Below are positions 36,870 through 47,800 of a DNA stretch of 64,000 bases, one piece after another. Origin of the DNA: Malurus cyaneus samueli. Its lineage: Eukaryota > Chordata > Aves > Passeriformes > Maluridae. The translations under genes were made by a program, and so were the position numbers. The notes beneath the pieces were generated by a model. It was not told the origin of the DNA and did no database searches. It saw nothing but the letters and a program-made list of their open reading frames with translations. Where the stretch lies: positions 9,053,662 through 9,117,661 of the forward strand of contig CM019214.1 in assembly GCA_009741485.1 (NCBI GenBank). The letters are read 5' to 3'. Every line of letters starts with the position of its first letter. Within the stretch, counting starts at the first letter, position 1.

Positions 36870-37260
36870 TCCCATTCATCACCAAGATGAATAGCTGTCG
36901 ATCCACCCTGTGCAGCTTAAAGAGGTGCCTGGCGAGCGCCTGGCGGTGAATTCTTCGCGGCTGCACCAGCAGCGCTGCAGCGTTCGCGCTGGGTGAACAG
37001 CGCTCATAATCTGAGCCTTAACGTCAAATATTTTCTGCAAGGGAAATAAAAATGTCAACAGGAAGTGAAATGTGACCTGATTAACAGTTAGACCTCTGAC
37101 TCTGCTTCATTTTTGACTGATGTGGTGTTTTACAAGGATAATAATACCACCGATTCCTCCTAATTGATGGACCCTGATGGAAATATAAATTAAGCAATTA
37201 GTACAATTCTCTGAGACTCATAAAAATAAACTGTACGTAGAGATGGTCATATTTATTTTT
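36870..37260. promoter_or_regulatory. CpG cluster with adjoining AT-rich enhancer-like sequence
   Basis: CpGs are dense at 36897-37003 (GGCGAGCGCCTGGCGG, TTCGCGG, GTTCGCGC). The next 250 bp are AT-rich with several TAATT and ATTAAG cores. This pairing resembles the arrangement at 19180-19870. The function is unproven. Confidence 0.25.
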
Positions 37261-37790
37261 TTAATTGCTTTCAAAACATGTGTCATACAAAGCATTACAA
37301 CATTTTTTTCCTGGGGAAAGCCAAGGCAAGTTTGACCTCCTTAAGAGGCAGAATGTGCCAGAGGAGGCAATGCAAATGATCTGCAGCAGACCCGGGCAGT
37401 TTATGATAACCCAAGCTGCCTTTTGTCTGGGGAGTTCTGCAAGCGCTGATTTTCATGTGTTTTGTTTAAAACAAAACTAACAGAAAATAATTACTGTTTA
37501 ACATTTAGAATCACGCCCGGAGGCCCCATTCAGGATCAGGAGCCCTTTGTGCAAGCTAAGAGCACAGCAAACACAGTGGGAGAAATACACTCTGCAGTAA
37601 ATGGCTTGTGATCCGATTCCTGATGCTTTTAATGGTTTCTTCCATGGGAGGTGGTTTTAATAGTGAATAGCAGACCAGTGTGACCTTGAGAGGTGCTGGC
37701 TTGAAACCAATAGAGGTTTTCAGGAGAGAGCAGGAATTCTGGGAGAGCAAAAATTTAGGGATTTGCGATACCCAAGTGGCATGAAACAGT

Positions 37791-37810
37791 ATTTACAAAT
37801 ATTTACAAAC
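37791..37810. repeat. 10-bp tandem duplication
   Basis: ATTTACAAAT and ATTTACAAAC follow each other; the two copies differ only at the last base. Confidence 0.8.
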
Positions 37811-39143
37811 AGGCTGCTGTTGGGTTTGATCCTGTTTGTGTCTCTCCACGACTGCATTAATGGGCTTTCTGTGACTTGATACATTCTCCATGTTTCTCAT
37901 TTGACTTCTGGTTCCTGAGCAGTCAGAGTTCTTATTCAAAAGCGTTCCTCTGCCACCATGAAAGCCTGGCAGTTGTGTTAATAGAGGCCGGGATTCTCTT
38001 GTAATGTCTTCAGGTGTAAAGAAAACAGCTTGTTCACCCAGAGGTGCTCAGTACTTGCTGTTTAATTCCCTTTGAAAAGTTACTCCCTGACACCGGGAGC
38101 AGCAGCCACATCACAAATTACAGGCACTGAATAAAGCAGGATTGTTGCATGAGCGGTCTGCTCCCTGCCTTTGAAATTTGAGAGCTGAGTAATTCGGAAA
38201 AGGGACCTGACTTATTTTAAAATCAAAGTGAAGTAGAGGCCTGGGTTTTGACTGAGATTTGAAATGTCTGCAATAGACATCCCTGCGAGCTGGGAAGTCT
38301 TTGCAGGTGCCAGAGGAAGAGTTAACCCCAGGAGCAGCCCTGGTCTGCCATGCTGCCCCTTCAAAGGTGCACAAAAGTGGGTGAAAATGCGGGAGGGTGG
38401 GGACATATAGATGCACATCCAGCTGTGGTGTGTCTGTACTAACAAATGACAGGTCCTGTGAGAGACACCCTGGAGGAGAGGGCAGCACACCCACCTCTGC
38501 CTCTACAAGTCACTGTGGAGGCACCCAGGCTCAGGGGACACAGCTCTTGCTGCTAAGCCTCGAATCTGAGGAGAGAAAATGCCTTGATGGGCTTGATCTC
38601 TCCATCTCCAGGTAAAACACTGGAAACAAGCCTGGGAGCCACCCAGCTGGGCTGACTCTGGGGCATTGTGCGAATTCTGTGCCAAAGCTGAGTCAGGAAA
38701 GCAGCTCTGAGGAAGCAGTGACCGCATCCCTGCCCCTCTGCCAGCCTGGACACGGGAGCTGCTGGGATCCTGGACTGACCCCACTTAGAACAGTCCTATT
38801 TATTTGTCAAGGATCCTGAGCCCAGCAAAAGTTGTTTTGATTATACAGCGTAACCTGCGATTGCCACCAGTTTTATAGTCTACATTGACATTTCCGTTTA
38901 TCTTTCTGCACTCCATCTGCCACCTTTTTAGAAGGACAGATTGGACAGCCTGACGTCACGTAAAATCAGCAGGGTAACTGCCTCCCTCGCCTCACCAGTG
39001 CTCCTGACCAGCTGCTCCCACTGGCCAGCCAGCCTTCTCAAACAGCCACTGGGGAAGAGGAGGAGTTTAATTAAGTGTAAGGTGGTGCTGAAAGGCAGAG
39101 ATGTTCTCCATGCCTTCAGTGAGAATTGTCCTGGTTTGGTGAA

Positions 39144-39440
39144 CAGAATCACAGAATCATTCAGGTTGGAAAAGACCTCCAAGGTCATTCAGTCCAACTT
39201 TTGACTGACCACCACCTTGTCAACTCAAGGCACTCATTGACTGTCACATGCAGTCACTTCTTGAACATCTCCAGGGATTATGATTCCACCACCTCCCCTT
39301 TCCAATGCTTAAAAATCTTTCCATGAAGTTCTTCCTGATGTCCACCCTGAACCTGCCCTGGTGCAGCTAAAGGCCATGTCTGTAACATTGCATCGGGTTG
39401 TTGTGACCAAAGTGCAGGACCCTGCACTTGGCCTTCACAA
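39144..39440 (-). mobile_element. CR1 LINE, antisense, with an internal deletion
   Basis: The left end is the reversed CR1 terminus: CAGAATCACAGAATCA, then TTCAGGTTGGAAAAGACCTC and 'AGGTCATTCAGTCCAAC'. The reversed tail continues ('CAATGCTTAAAAATCTTTCC' near 39303) to about 39383. It then jumps straight to a more 5' CR1 segment, 'GGGTTGTTGTGACC' and 'TGCAGGACCCTGCACTTGGCC' (39390-39440). Several hundred bases of element that normally lie between these parts are missing. The copy is non-autonomous, with no reverse-transcriptase frame. Confidence 0.9.
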
Positions 39441-41563
39441 AATGCAAACAGCATTAGTTGCTGCTGTCAAGGTTTAATTCTTCCAGAAGTTCCATGACAA
39501 GGACTTTCCCTTGTCATCAGTCCAGTTTCACTGGGATATTGCTAAACATACAGGTAAACAGTGCAACTGGGCTTTCAGAGTTCTTTTGTATCTTGAATAT
39601 TGCTCATTCATCTGAAAAGTTAACAGAGGGGTGAGAGATGCAGACATGCAGGCTTTATGCTTGGGGATAGACAGGAAGGACTGGGAGAAGACCAGAGAAA
39701 CAAATGCTGGATCACATATACAAGAGCCCAGTTTTCATTTTATGGAAAGAAGAAATTAGGAGAGACAAGACAAATACTTAGAAATCAGATACACAAAATG
39801 TTGCTGCACATGCATCCTTAAATTGACCATTTTGTGCTTGTACAGTTCTTGCACATATATGCTTTAATTAATTATAACTTGCAACTTTTATAAAAGCAAA
39901 ACAAGGCACCTCTCATGATCCCTGACTCTGCCTCTGTAATTTTCCAATAAAACTGAAACTGAACCTGCACGAAAAGATGTGACCCAAATAGTCTCCTTTG
40001 GCCAGATTCCACACAAAGCAAAATTTGAGGTGCAGCATCAGCCCACCCTAGTGTGAGTTCTGACTTTGCCTGCACACATGCATTGCCAAGGAAGTGGTTG
40101 GGTCTAACTGATATACAAAATAAAACACAGAGGCAATAAAAGTCCTTTTCAAGGAGGTGCTTGTGAATGATATTGTGGGGCTGACTGAATTCACGTACAT
40201 TTCTTTTCAGTGCTACTTTGCCCACTCCTCTTGGCTGACAAACGATAAAAACTCCAAAACCCTCAGATTAGTTCCATCTCCTAGCACCAGGATAAAAGAC
40301 CTCACTGAGAACTCTGCTGCCAGGCTGCCTGGGCATGGCAGAGGCTCCTTGCTCAGCTTTCTGAGCAATGCCCCCACCTTGCAGCAGGCACAGTGCTGGC
40401 AGTGCTGCTGCCTTGTTGTGGCCTCAGAGAGCTGTGGCTGACACAGCTTTCATCCAAAATGCACAGAGAGCATTGCTATCAACTTATGGCAGAGGGGACA
40501 GAGCACCACTTGAGTGACTTGAGGGAGGAGAGGCAATGGGAGAGGCTGGCTTTGCTCTCTTTCTCCCAGAGCTGGAGCTGTGTTAAATGGCTCTGCAGAG
40601 AGCAGCCAGTCCATGGGATCCAACAGGAAACACAGGCATGTGCTGCTTCGCCCCCCGAGGTGTGATGGCCTCTCAAGGATGCTGTGTAAATGTTGATTAG
40701 ACAGAGTGGTGTTGACCTGGAGACCACTGGAGCTGGAACAGGTGACCTTTAAGTTTCCTCCCATCCCAGAGCATTCTGTCACTAAGCATCACAGCTATTA
40801 CTATGGATATATGGGATTGTAGCCATGTCTCTTACTGGGAACATTTTTCAGAGCAAAACTCTTCCACACACCACTACTGCTGCTGCAGGTTTAAAATGCT
40901 GCTTAAAAAGTAATGCAAATGTCCCAGCTCGAGTTCTGTTAGCTCTGGGCTACAGCCTGCAGCAGGTCACTCCTGGTGCCTTCTTTTTTTCTGGAAGATA
41001 GGTCAGGGAGGAAGTGTCAAAAAACTTCAGCTGCATTCAAACAAGGGCTCACAACATGGGAAAGGCTAAGAAACCCCGAGGTAATCTTTTTGCAGGGCAA
41101 TTAGCAGCTAGTGGAAGCTATGCCAGGGTATGGATAGACTGCCTGCCTGCAAAGCCCTTCCCGTGGTGGTGACTGCTGCAAAAGGCCCAGGGAGACATCC
41201 TCACTCCTCATAGACACTGTCCCCTCTCTGAATGCTGCTCAATAAGCTTGTGCCCCAGGGAATTCTGCATCCTTCCCAAATTATACCACTTGGGAGTAAC
41301 AGGCAGGGGGAAATGCCTGCAAGATGAAACAGAGAAGCCAAAAACTTTAGAGCAGGAGATTCTTTTGCTTCCCAGTAGAGAAAAGTGACTGCATTCAGTC
41401 AGCCCCCTACCAGTGTTTGCCTTGGATGCCTGGGCTCCCTGGGACCTGACAGAAATGTCTGGAAAGCAGGGGGCTGAGTCCCCATGCTCTTGAGCTACAC
41501 ATCAGAATGGCTGTCACAGGTGTTCAAGAAATCTAAACACAGCTCAGATATTCCTAGCTGGAC
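39441..41563. other. Non-genic sequence between CR1 and LTR
   Basis: No gene is seen. The frames at 40157-40441, 40393-40665 and 40450-40782 overlap each other on both strands and lack known domains. A faint CR1 tail lies at 40735-40782. Confidence 0.6.
40735..40782 (+). mobile_element. Degenerate CR1 3'-tail fragment (weak)
   Basis: The segment GGTGACCTTTAAGTTTCCTC followed by CCATCCCAGAGCATTCTGTC resembles the CR1 end in which a '(A)GGTCCCTTCCAACCC' motif precedes 'ATTCTGTGATT'. It is short and diverged, so it could be chance. Confidence 0.4.
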
Positions 41564-42133
41564 TGGCTTTGGCTAGGACAGAGTTAAATTTCTTCACAGT
41601 GCTATGCTGTTCCGGGTTTGTGATGTTAAACAGTGTTGATAACACACTGATGTTTTTGTTATTGCAGAGCAGCTTCCACAGAGTCAAGGCCTTTTCTGCT
41701 TCTCACCCCCCCCAGCAGTGAGAGGCTGGGGCTGCCCGAGGAGCTGGGAGGGTTCACAGCTGGGACAGCTGACCCCAGCTGACCCCAGGGTTATCCCACA
41801 CCATATGGCATCGTGATCAGCAGACAGAGCTGGGGGAAGAAGGGAATGGGGGATGCTGCAGTGGTGGTGTTTGTGCTCCCCGGTCACTGTTACATGGGAC
41901 AGAGCACGGCTTTCCCGGGGTGGCTGAACCCTTCTGCAGGTGGGGCGTGGGGAGAGGGTTCCTGGTTTGGCTTTGCTGCCATGCACAGCTTGTTCTTTAC
42001 CTATTAAATTGTCTTTTCTCAACCCACAATTCTTTGCACTTTGACACTTCTGATTCTCCCTTATCCCACTCGGGGATGGGGATGAGGGAGTGGCTGTGTG
42101 GGGCTGAGCTGCCCACCAGGTTAAACCACAACA
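41564..42133 (+). mobile_element. Solo LTR of an endogenous retrovirus (ERVL-like), diverged
   Basis: The 570-bp element starts TGGCTTTGGCTAGGACAGAG and ends GGTTAAACCACAACA, with the internal order typical of a widespread bird LTR: 'AACAGTGTTGATAACAC' (41630-41646), 'GAGTCAAGGCCTTTTCTGCTT' (41681-41701), 'GGGACAGCTGACCCCA' (41762-41777), 'AGCTGGGGGAAGAAGG' (41828-41843), an ATTAAA poly-A signal (42003-42008), 'TCTCAACCCAC' and a final 'GGTTAAACCAC'. I recognise the family by memory of bird genomes and lean to ERVL. The place where a TATA-like sequence would be expected, before 41828, now reads CAGACAG, so the promoter looks decayed. No internal viral genes adjoin it. I could not find an exact target duplication, and the 5' boundary may be a few bases off. 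Confidence 0.82.
42003..42008 (+). terminator. Poly-A signal (ATTAAA) of the ERVL-like LTR
   Basis: ATTAAA lies about 125 bases before the LTR 3' end, where LTRs of this kind carry their R-region poly-A signal. Confidence 0.6.
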
Positions 42134-42650
42134 GCAGCGTTTTTATTTTAGGCCCTGTCCAAGTTTACTTGAAGCCATCAGTCTCTAGATTTGTGTCATC
42201 TCTGGGTCAGACCCTTTAGTTTTCCTTAGGGGACACAATTAGAGCAATGAGGATGGCTGGGTTGTGCCACCCTCACCAGCCACCTCCTGGTTAGCTGTGG
42301 AGAGCCACAGACCCCTACGGGAGGACAAAGGAGCAGCTTTCCCAGTTCCTGCTGGAAAATGTCCTGCTGTCTTGGTGTTCAGGGTGCTTGAACATAAAGC
42401 AGCTTGAAGGGAGAAATTCTGTGGAAATTGAGGCTTTGGACTAACACTGTCACCATGAATTACAGTTCATTAGCTGCCCAGCACCGAAGAGGCTTTTTTT
42501 GGTATGGACTTAAACTTTCCTAATTATTCAGCACTGTCCAGAGGACAACCCTTTTGCATAAATATGACTCACTTTTCCTAGCCATGGTACGAAATATTCG
42601 CAACCTGGCAATATTTATCATCTTCATAAAGTCTGTATTTGCTTGATCAC

Positions 42651-42689
<39 letters not shown>

Positions 42690-43492
42690 TATTTGGCTAT
42701 GGCAAAAATCAATGACAATGAAACAACTCTAGAAAAGTCCCTGGGGTAGTTTTCTAATGGTGTACATGAGAAGATTAATTATGATCCATTGCTCGTGTTG
42801 TGTACATAACTGTATTCTGGAGGGTTAACATACTGTTTGGAGTTTCTTTCTTGAGCAGAAAGTGGCAGATCCCAATGGCCTTACTTGCCCTCCTACATAA
42901 TAAATCATTTTTATGAACGATTCCAGGAGAGGCTACCTGTCTTGCTAAAGTTATTCCAGTGTTGTTGTTGGGAATAACTTTGGTGTCAGGGACTCAGGAT
43001 GTGATGGCTGGAACACTGCTGCTTGTGATATTTTTCAGGCATCTTGCAAGCAAGTCAGGACTAATTCCCGATTTTTTTCATTTATTAAGGTTTTTTTTTT
43101 TTTAAATTTATTAGGAGCAAAGAACACAATAACAACTTTGGGGCATTTTTAAATTAAACAAAGGTGAAAAAGAAAACCAAAGTGAATGTAAGTGATTGAT
43201 GCTGCTATTTGCTCGCATGTTGCCAGGGAGCACCAAGGAGAGCAGGGAACAACCAATAGCAGACAGTGGGGATAGAGGAGGAGGCTTTTTTATTATAACA
43301 CATCATTTTTCAAAGTAATATTACATTATCTCACACAGGATCTTAAATAAACATTTTGGAAACACTAAATATTCTGGTTTTGCGTGTGGATTTCTCAGCT
43401 AAATTAACCACTGACTTCATGCTTAGGTTCCTGCTTAGACAGGCAGCACTGTCACCCTTACACTGTCAAAAAGCTAATAGTCCAAGAGAGAT
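42134..43492. other. Non-genic sequence
   Basis: No gene is seen. It contains the 36-base poly-T tract at 42653-42688, a 13-T run at 43091-43103 and AT-rich single-copy sequence between them. Confidence 0.65.
42653..42688. repeat. Poly-T tract (36 T)
   Basis: This is the longest homopolymer in the window, with 36 uninterrupted T. Its length in the real genome may differ because such runs are error-prone in sequencing. Confidence 0.95.
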
Positions 43493-43562
43493 AGGAAATT
43501 GGAGAAGACCTGTGAGATGGAGTTCAGCATCCAAAGGATCCAGCACTTAAAGCCGTGTCCAC
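43493..43562 (-). mobile_element. Degenerate CR1 tail fragment, antisense (weak)
   Basis: The run AAATTGGAGAAGACCTGTGA, then GGAGTTCAGCATCCAA and CCAGCACTTAAAGCCGTGTC, follows the order of a reversed CR1 3' end ('TTGGAAAAGACCTCTGAGAT', 'GAGTCCAAC', 'CCCAGCACTGCCAAG'). The match is loose and short. Confidence 0.42.
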
Positions 43563-43787
43563 ATGCCTGCAGCAGGATGAGCAGAGCAGCAGCCAGCACA
43601 AAGGGCTGCACCCACAGAGGGCACAAGTCACTTCTGTCACTGCAGACCCTCCCAAGGAACTGGAGAGCCACACTGTGTGCAGCAAATCAGGCAGAGGTGG
43701 AGAAGGGCCAGGTGACATTTGATGCTGTCGCGGTGACTGCTTTTTCCCTCTGTTTTGAAAAGTGGAACAGTTGTAATATTAAAAAAA

Positions 43788-43788
<1 letters not shown>

Positions 43789-43822
<34 letters not shown>
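43789..43822 (+). repeat. Poly-A tract (34 A) in an A-rich stretch
   Basis: A run of 34 A sits inside an A-rich stretch from about 43780 to 43860 that also contains AAAC-type units. It lies about 225 bases downstream of a possible CR1 fragment, but CR1 does not end in poly-A, so the two are probably unrelated. Confidence 0.95.
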
Positions 43823-43823
<1 letters not shown>

Positions 43824-43959
43824 AAAAAAACCCCAAAAAAACAAAACAAACAAAAGAAAAGGCAGAGAATCCTCCTTCATCAGTGAGGCAGCAGGTTAGT
43901 CTGCCGGGTTAGTTTGGGTGTTTGGAGTCCCTCATGGTGCTTTGCTTTGCTGAAGCAAA

Positions 43960-43977
43960 ATCTTTCTTAAGAAAGAT
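43960..43977. repeat. Perfect 18-bp palindrome
   Basis: ATCTTTCTTAAGAAAGAT reads the same on both strands. A second small inverted repeat (TTTGCT and AGCAAA, around 43941-43959) lies immediately to its left. Confidence 0.9.
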
Positions 43978-44787
43978 GGAAGAAGGGAAAGCCTTTTTCC
44001 TAGCCCTACGTGGGCTGGAAGTTGCCTGCTGAGTTGCACAATTTCCAAAATTCTCCAGATTGTGCACCATGACGTGGTCCTTGCTGTCACAGGCACTGTC
44101 CTGGCCAATGGATATGAGTCTCCTGCTGCTTAGGCGCTTTTCTCACAAGTTTCAGTACCTCCAGGGATCTTCTCTCTCAGGCACAGGATGCACATGTTTA
44201 GGTATCTCCATCCTGGCAGGATAAAGGCCTGTCTTGGGATGCAACTCTACCAACACAGTGCAATAAAAAGTTGTGGGAAACTAAGTAACAGATCTTACAA
44301 GAGATACTGAGAGATAATTGTGTAATTAAGATTCTGTTGTGGAGAGATGTGATTAATCCACCAAGATTGCATCCACAGGAGTATTTTAGGGTACAGCACA
44401 GAACATCCCAGCCTTTGCAAAAGTCTAAACTGTGTGCCAGCACAGAGCATGTCACTGTCACCATCAGTCAGCACACCCTGGTTTCCCTTGTGTTCAGAAA
44501 CTGGCACTGTGGAGAGGAGGTGGCAGGGAAGGTGTGGGATCAGAATGTGGTGGAGAAAATCTGGAACTGGCAACGGGGACCTGCCAACCAATTTGGAAAT
44601 GAAGACCCAGTTTAGAAACTGGGACTTACTGGAATTGCGTCAGTGCTTGAACAATCGAGCCAGTGAGGATCTACAGAAAGCCTTACAGAAAACATTGGAC
44701 ACAACTCATTCCACAAGAACCATCTGTGCCTACAGAAGACCCCCACACATCTCAGAGAAGTATCGGGATGGTGCTGTGCAGGGTAGA

Positions 44788-44848
44788 AACTTTGACTCCG
44801 TGATCCTTGTGGGTCCCTCCAGATTCTTTGGTTCTGTGATTCTCTGAT
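44788..44848 (+). mobile_element. CR1 LINE 3'-tail fragment, sense
   Basis: The segment GACTCCGTGATCCTTGTGGG, then TCCCTCCAG and GGTTCTGTGATTCTCTGAT, matches the sense-strand CR1 ending, including the terminal TTCTGTGA-type repeat. Only the last 60 bases or so are recognisable. The sequence further upstream (44600-44780) may belong to the same element but is not recognisable. Confidence 0.72.
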
Positions 44849-47800
44849 AGAAGGTCTGTGGCTGCAGAGGAGCCACAGCGATGCCAGCTCACAAATGAAC
44901 TTCCATGGGTGGCAGGAGGAAGGCAGGGGAACAGTTTCATTGCCCTCTCCTGTCCAACACAGCATCTGCTGGGGGCAGCTCAGTTCTGCAGCCTCCACCA
45001 GGGAACCGCCGATCACTTGTGGGGCTCACGTGTGCAGCCACCCTGTATGGCTTAGGGCCACCACCATGAGGAAATCAGGAGCAAGCCCACCTCATGGATA
45101 TGACACTCCATTTAGGGACGCAAATGATTGTCACTCAGCCCTACATCCAAAGCCTGAAGATGTCTGTGATAAAAGGAGGGCAGTTGGGGTCCCAGGTCTT
45201 CATTCTTTTTTTTTCTACTTGTTTGTGAAGGAGTGATGCACTTTTCTTCTCACAGGAAAATCTAGGGGCCTTCTTTCCCCTCTGTTCTCAGTGATATGGC
45301 ATTTTCCTTTATCAGATTCCCAAAAGAATTAGAGGAGGGAAAAACATCTTTTCCTGCACAGCATGTTGACACACTGCCAAGATACTGATGGGCCATAAAT
45401 AAGTGCAGAAATAAGCTTGATATGTTAGACCTGAGGCCCCACCTTTATAGTTCCAGATTTCCAAGAGTGTCTCCCAAGCCAGAAGGTGTGATAAGACCTC
45501 AAACTCTACTAACAGATTATTTAAATAGCAAAAAGAAAGTCATACAGGTCTGAAGAGGAAGATCTATGTTTTACCCCAGAACACTGGAGAAAAGAAAAAT
45601 AAAGGGGTGGAGTTAAAAAGATTAAAATGGAGACACACTGGCAAAGTTGGGGTGAGGAGAAGTCCCCATATTTCCTGTGTGGTTTTATGTCTGTGGAGTC
45701 TGTTTTGCAATGATTGATATAACAAACAAGGGACTCACAAAAAGGCTCCTAATGCTCACTGATCAGAAGTATAATGACGTGTAAGCTGCAGCTGTTCCAG
45801 TGGATTTCTAAACAGCAGGCTCTTGTTGAATGAGCCCCATGATTATTTATCTCCATCATGGGCTCTTTATTCCAAGGTATTTGTTGTCTTCCCTGCATTT
45901 TGCCTGTCTGTCCTTATGCACAGAAAGCTCTGATAATGGATATTTTTTATTAGCCTCCTCTTCCTTTTCCTGCTTTTGCAAACACAGTGCATCCCCGAAT
46001 CATCGTGTTAGAAAGGGAAGGCGCTGGCAGTGTTTTAACAAGGGCCTCCCACAGCATTCTCCCCCATTAGCCTCATAAACACAGGGCAGTGCAGGAGCAC
46101 GTGCTGCAGAGAGAAGGGTCAGGAGACTATTTATTCTCCCCATTTAAACAAAAATGCTTTCTCCTGGGCAAGGGGAGAAGCAAACAAATAAATTAAGCTG
46201 TGCCTTGATGAAAGCGTTTAAACTGTGTCCTTGGGAAATGTACTGAGTGTGGGGATAGCGCAGGGCAGTGTTTAACTTGGCTGATTTGAAATGGTCTGTG
46301 AATAAGCGAGGACATTGCAGGGGCACCGAGTGCATTCTGCCTTTTGGTTTGTGTTTCTTTTAATATCTTGTGCCTGGTGCAATCTGCTCTGTTTCAAGGT
46401 AAAGTGCTCCTTCTTTGAGTCACTTTCTGACAGCGCTGTGAGCCGAAGTCACAGGATTGGGATATGGAGAGGGAAGAGCAGAGGTCTGGCTGTGCTTGCT
46501 ACATCCTGCAAGAATGCAGCTTTCCTATCTGCCAGATAAGGATGATATTTATGCACCCACCTTGCATCTAATGGGTTACTGCTTAAAATGAGAAACATTT
46601 TTACTGTTTTTTGAGACATGGTCTAGGCAGGCATGGCTGAGCAGAATCTTCTCAAACAAGAAGCCATCCCCCCAGTCCCTTGGTTTATCACTGCTGTAAA
46701 CCTGCACACATGGTCCAGTTGCAGGCTGAAAATTACACTTGGGAATTCATTGGCTGAAAGCAGAACATAGTTAAAGAAAAAGCTCTTTGGATAATGTGTG
46801 CTGGCATACAGGATCCCTTATGTCAGCAGGGTTATGCTGACTTACATCCAGCAGTGATATGGCTCTACATGTCCATATTTGCAACATTTTAATATGAAAA
46901 GACATGTTTCTATTATTGTATTTAATTTTCAGCTGGTCCTTTTTCTCCCTTTTTTTCTCCTGGGATGACATCACTGGGAGCCTGTTAGTATCACTTCTCT
47001 CCCTGTCACTCACTGTACCAACAAGTATTTTATCTCCATATGAGAGAACTGAAACTAAAAAAGGCTGTAAACTACAAAGGCTCTTTGATTATCATTTTCA
47101 TGCAAGGTCAGCAGAAAGAGCAGACCTGGTATTTTTAAGAGAGTTTTAAACATTATTTTACTTTTTTTTTTCCATTTATGTAAACACAGAAATGAAAGGC
47201 TGATGCTTTGACACATTCCTGCCCTTCTTCCTCAAGGTACTCTTCTTCCTGGAAAGCTGGAAAACAGTGTTACACGGGCTGTACAGAGGAGGGCACCAAG
47301 CCTGTGCATTCCTTGAATTGTCTGGCTGCACTTTAAAGTAGTGGTGAGTGACAGTAAACCAAAGCCCAATGTACAAATGGAGTCTCCAAAGCACTGTCAG
47401 CATGGGCATGGGCTCCTCCAGCCATGAAACTTTGGATGAATGAAACAAATTATTAAAAAGGGAGGGCAGCCTGAAATCAAAGTCTTGCTGTGCATTGCAG
47501 TGACAGAAGGCACAGCAGCATGCTGTCCCCTGGCCTCAGGTGCTGGAGGTGTAGCCACAAGATTGTGTTCTTGCACAGGTATTCTGGGATGAGAAGCAGA
47601 GGCAGAACGGAATGCCTCTGGTTTGGGGGTTTTTGACATTTCCAGGCAACTGCTTACTCTGAGAGCCAAGAGTCTGAGACTGTGACAAGGTGCAGCAGCT
47701 GAATGGCCCTGGCAGATGGAGGCAGCAGCAGGCCTAAAGGGCAGCAGACAGCTCCAAGCCCACGGAGTGTGTGGCACTTTGGCTCACTAGCATCCCCTCC

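Larger units (their letters stand above)
30101..39143. other. Non-genic unique sequence
   Basis: No gene is supported; the best frame (38111-38494 minus, 127 codons) is unrecognised. The stretch 32720-33250 is strongly AT-rich. Small repeats occur at 33288-33317, 33737-33759, 35598-35637 and 37791-37810. The stretch 36870-37260 combines a local CpG cluster with AT-rich enhancer-like sequence. No clear transposon is visible. Confidence 0.65.
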
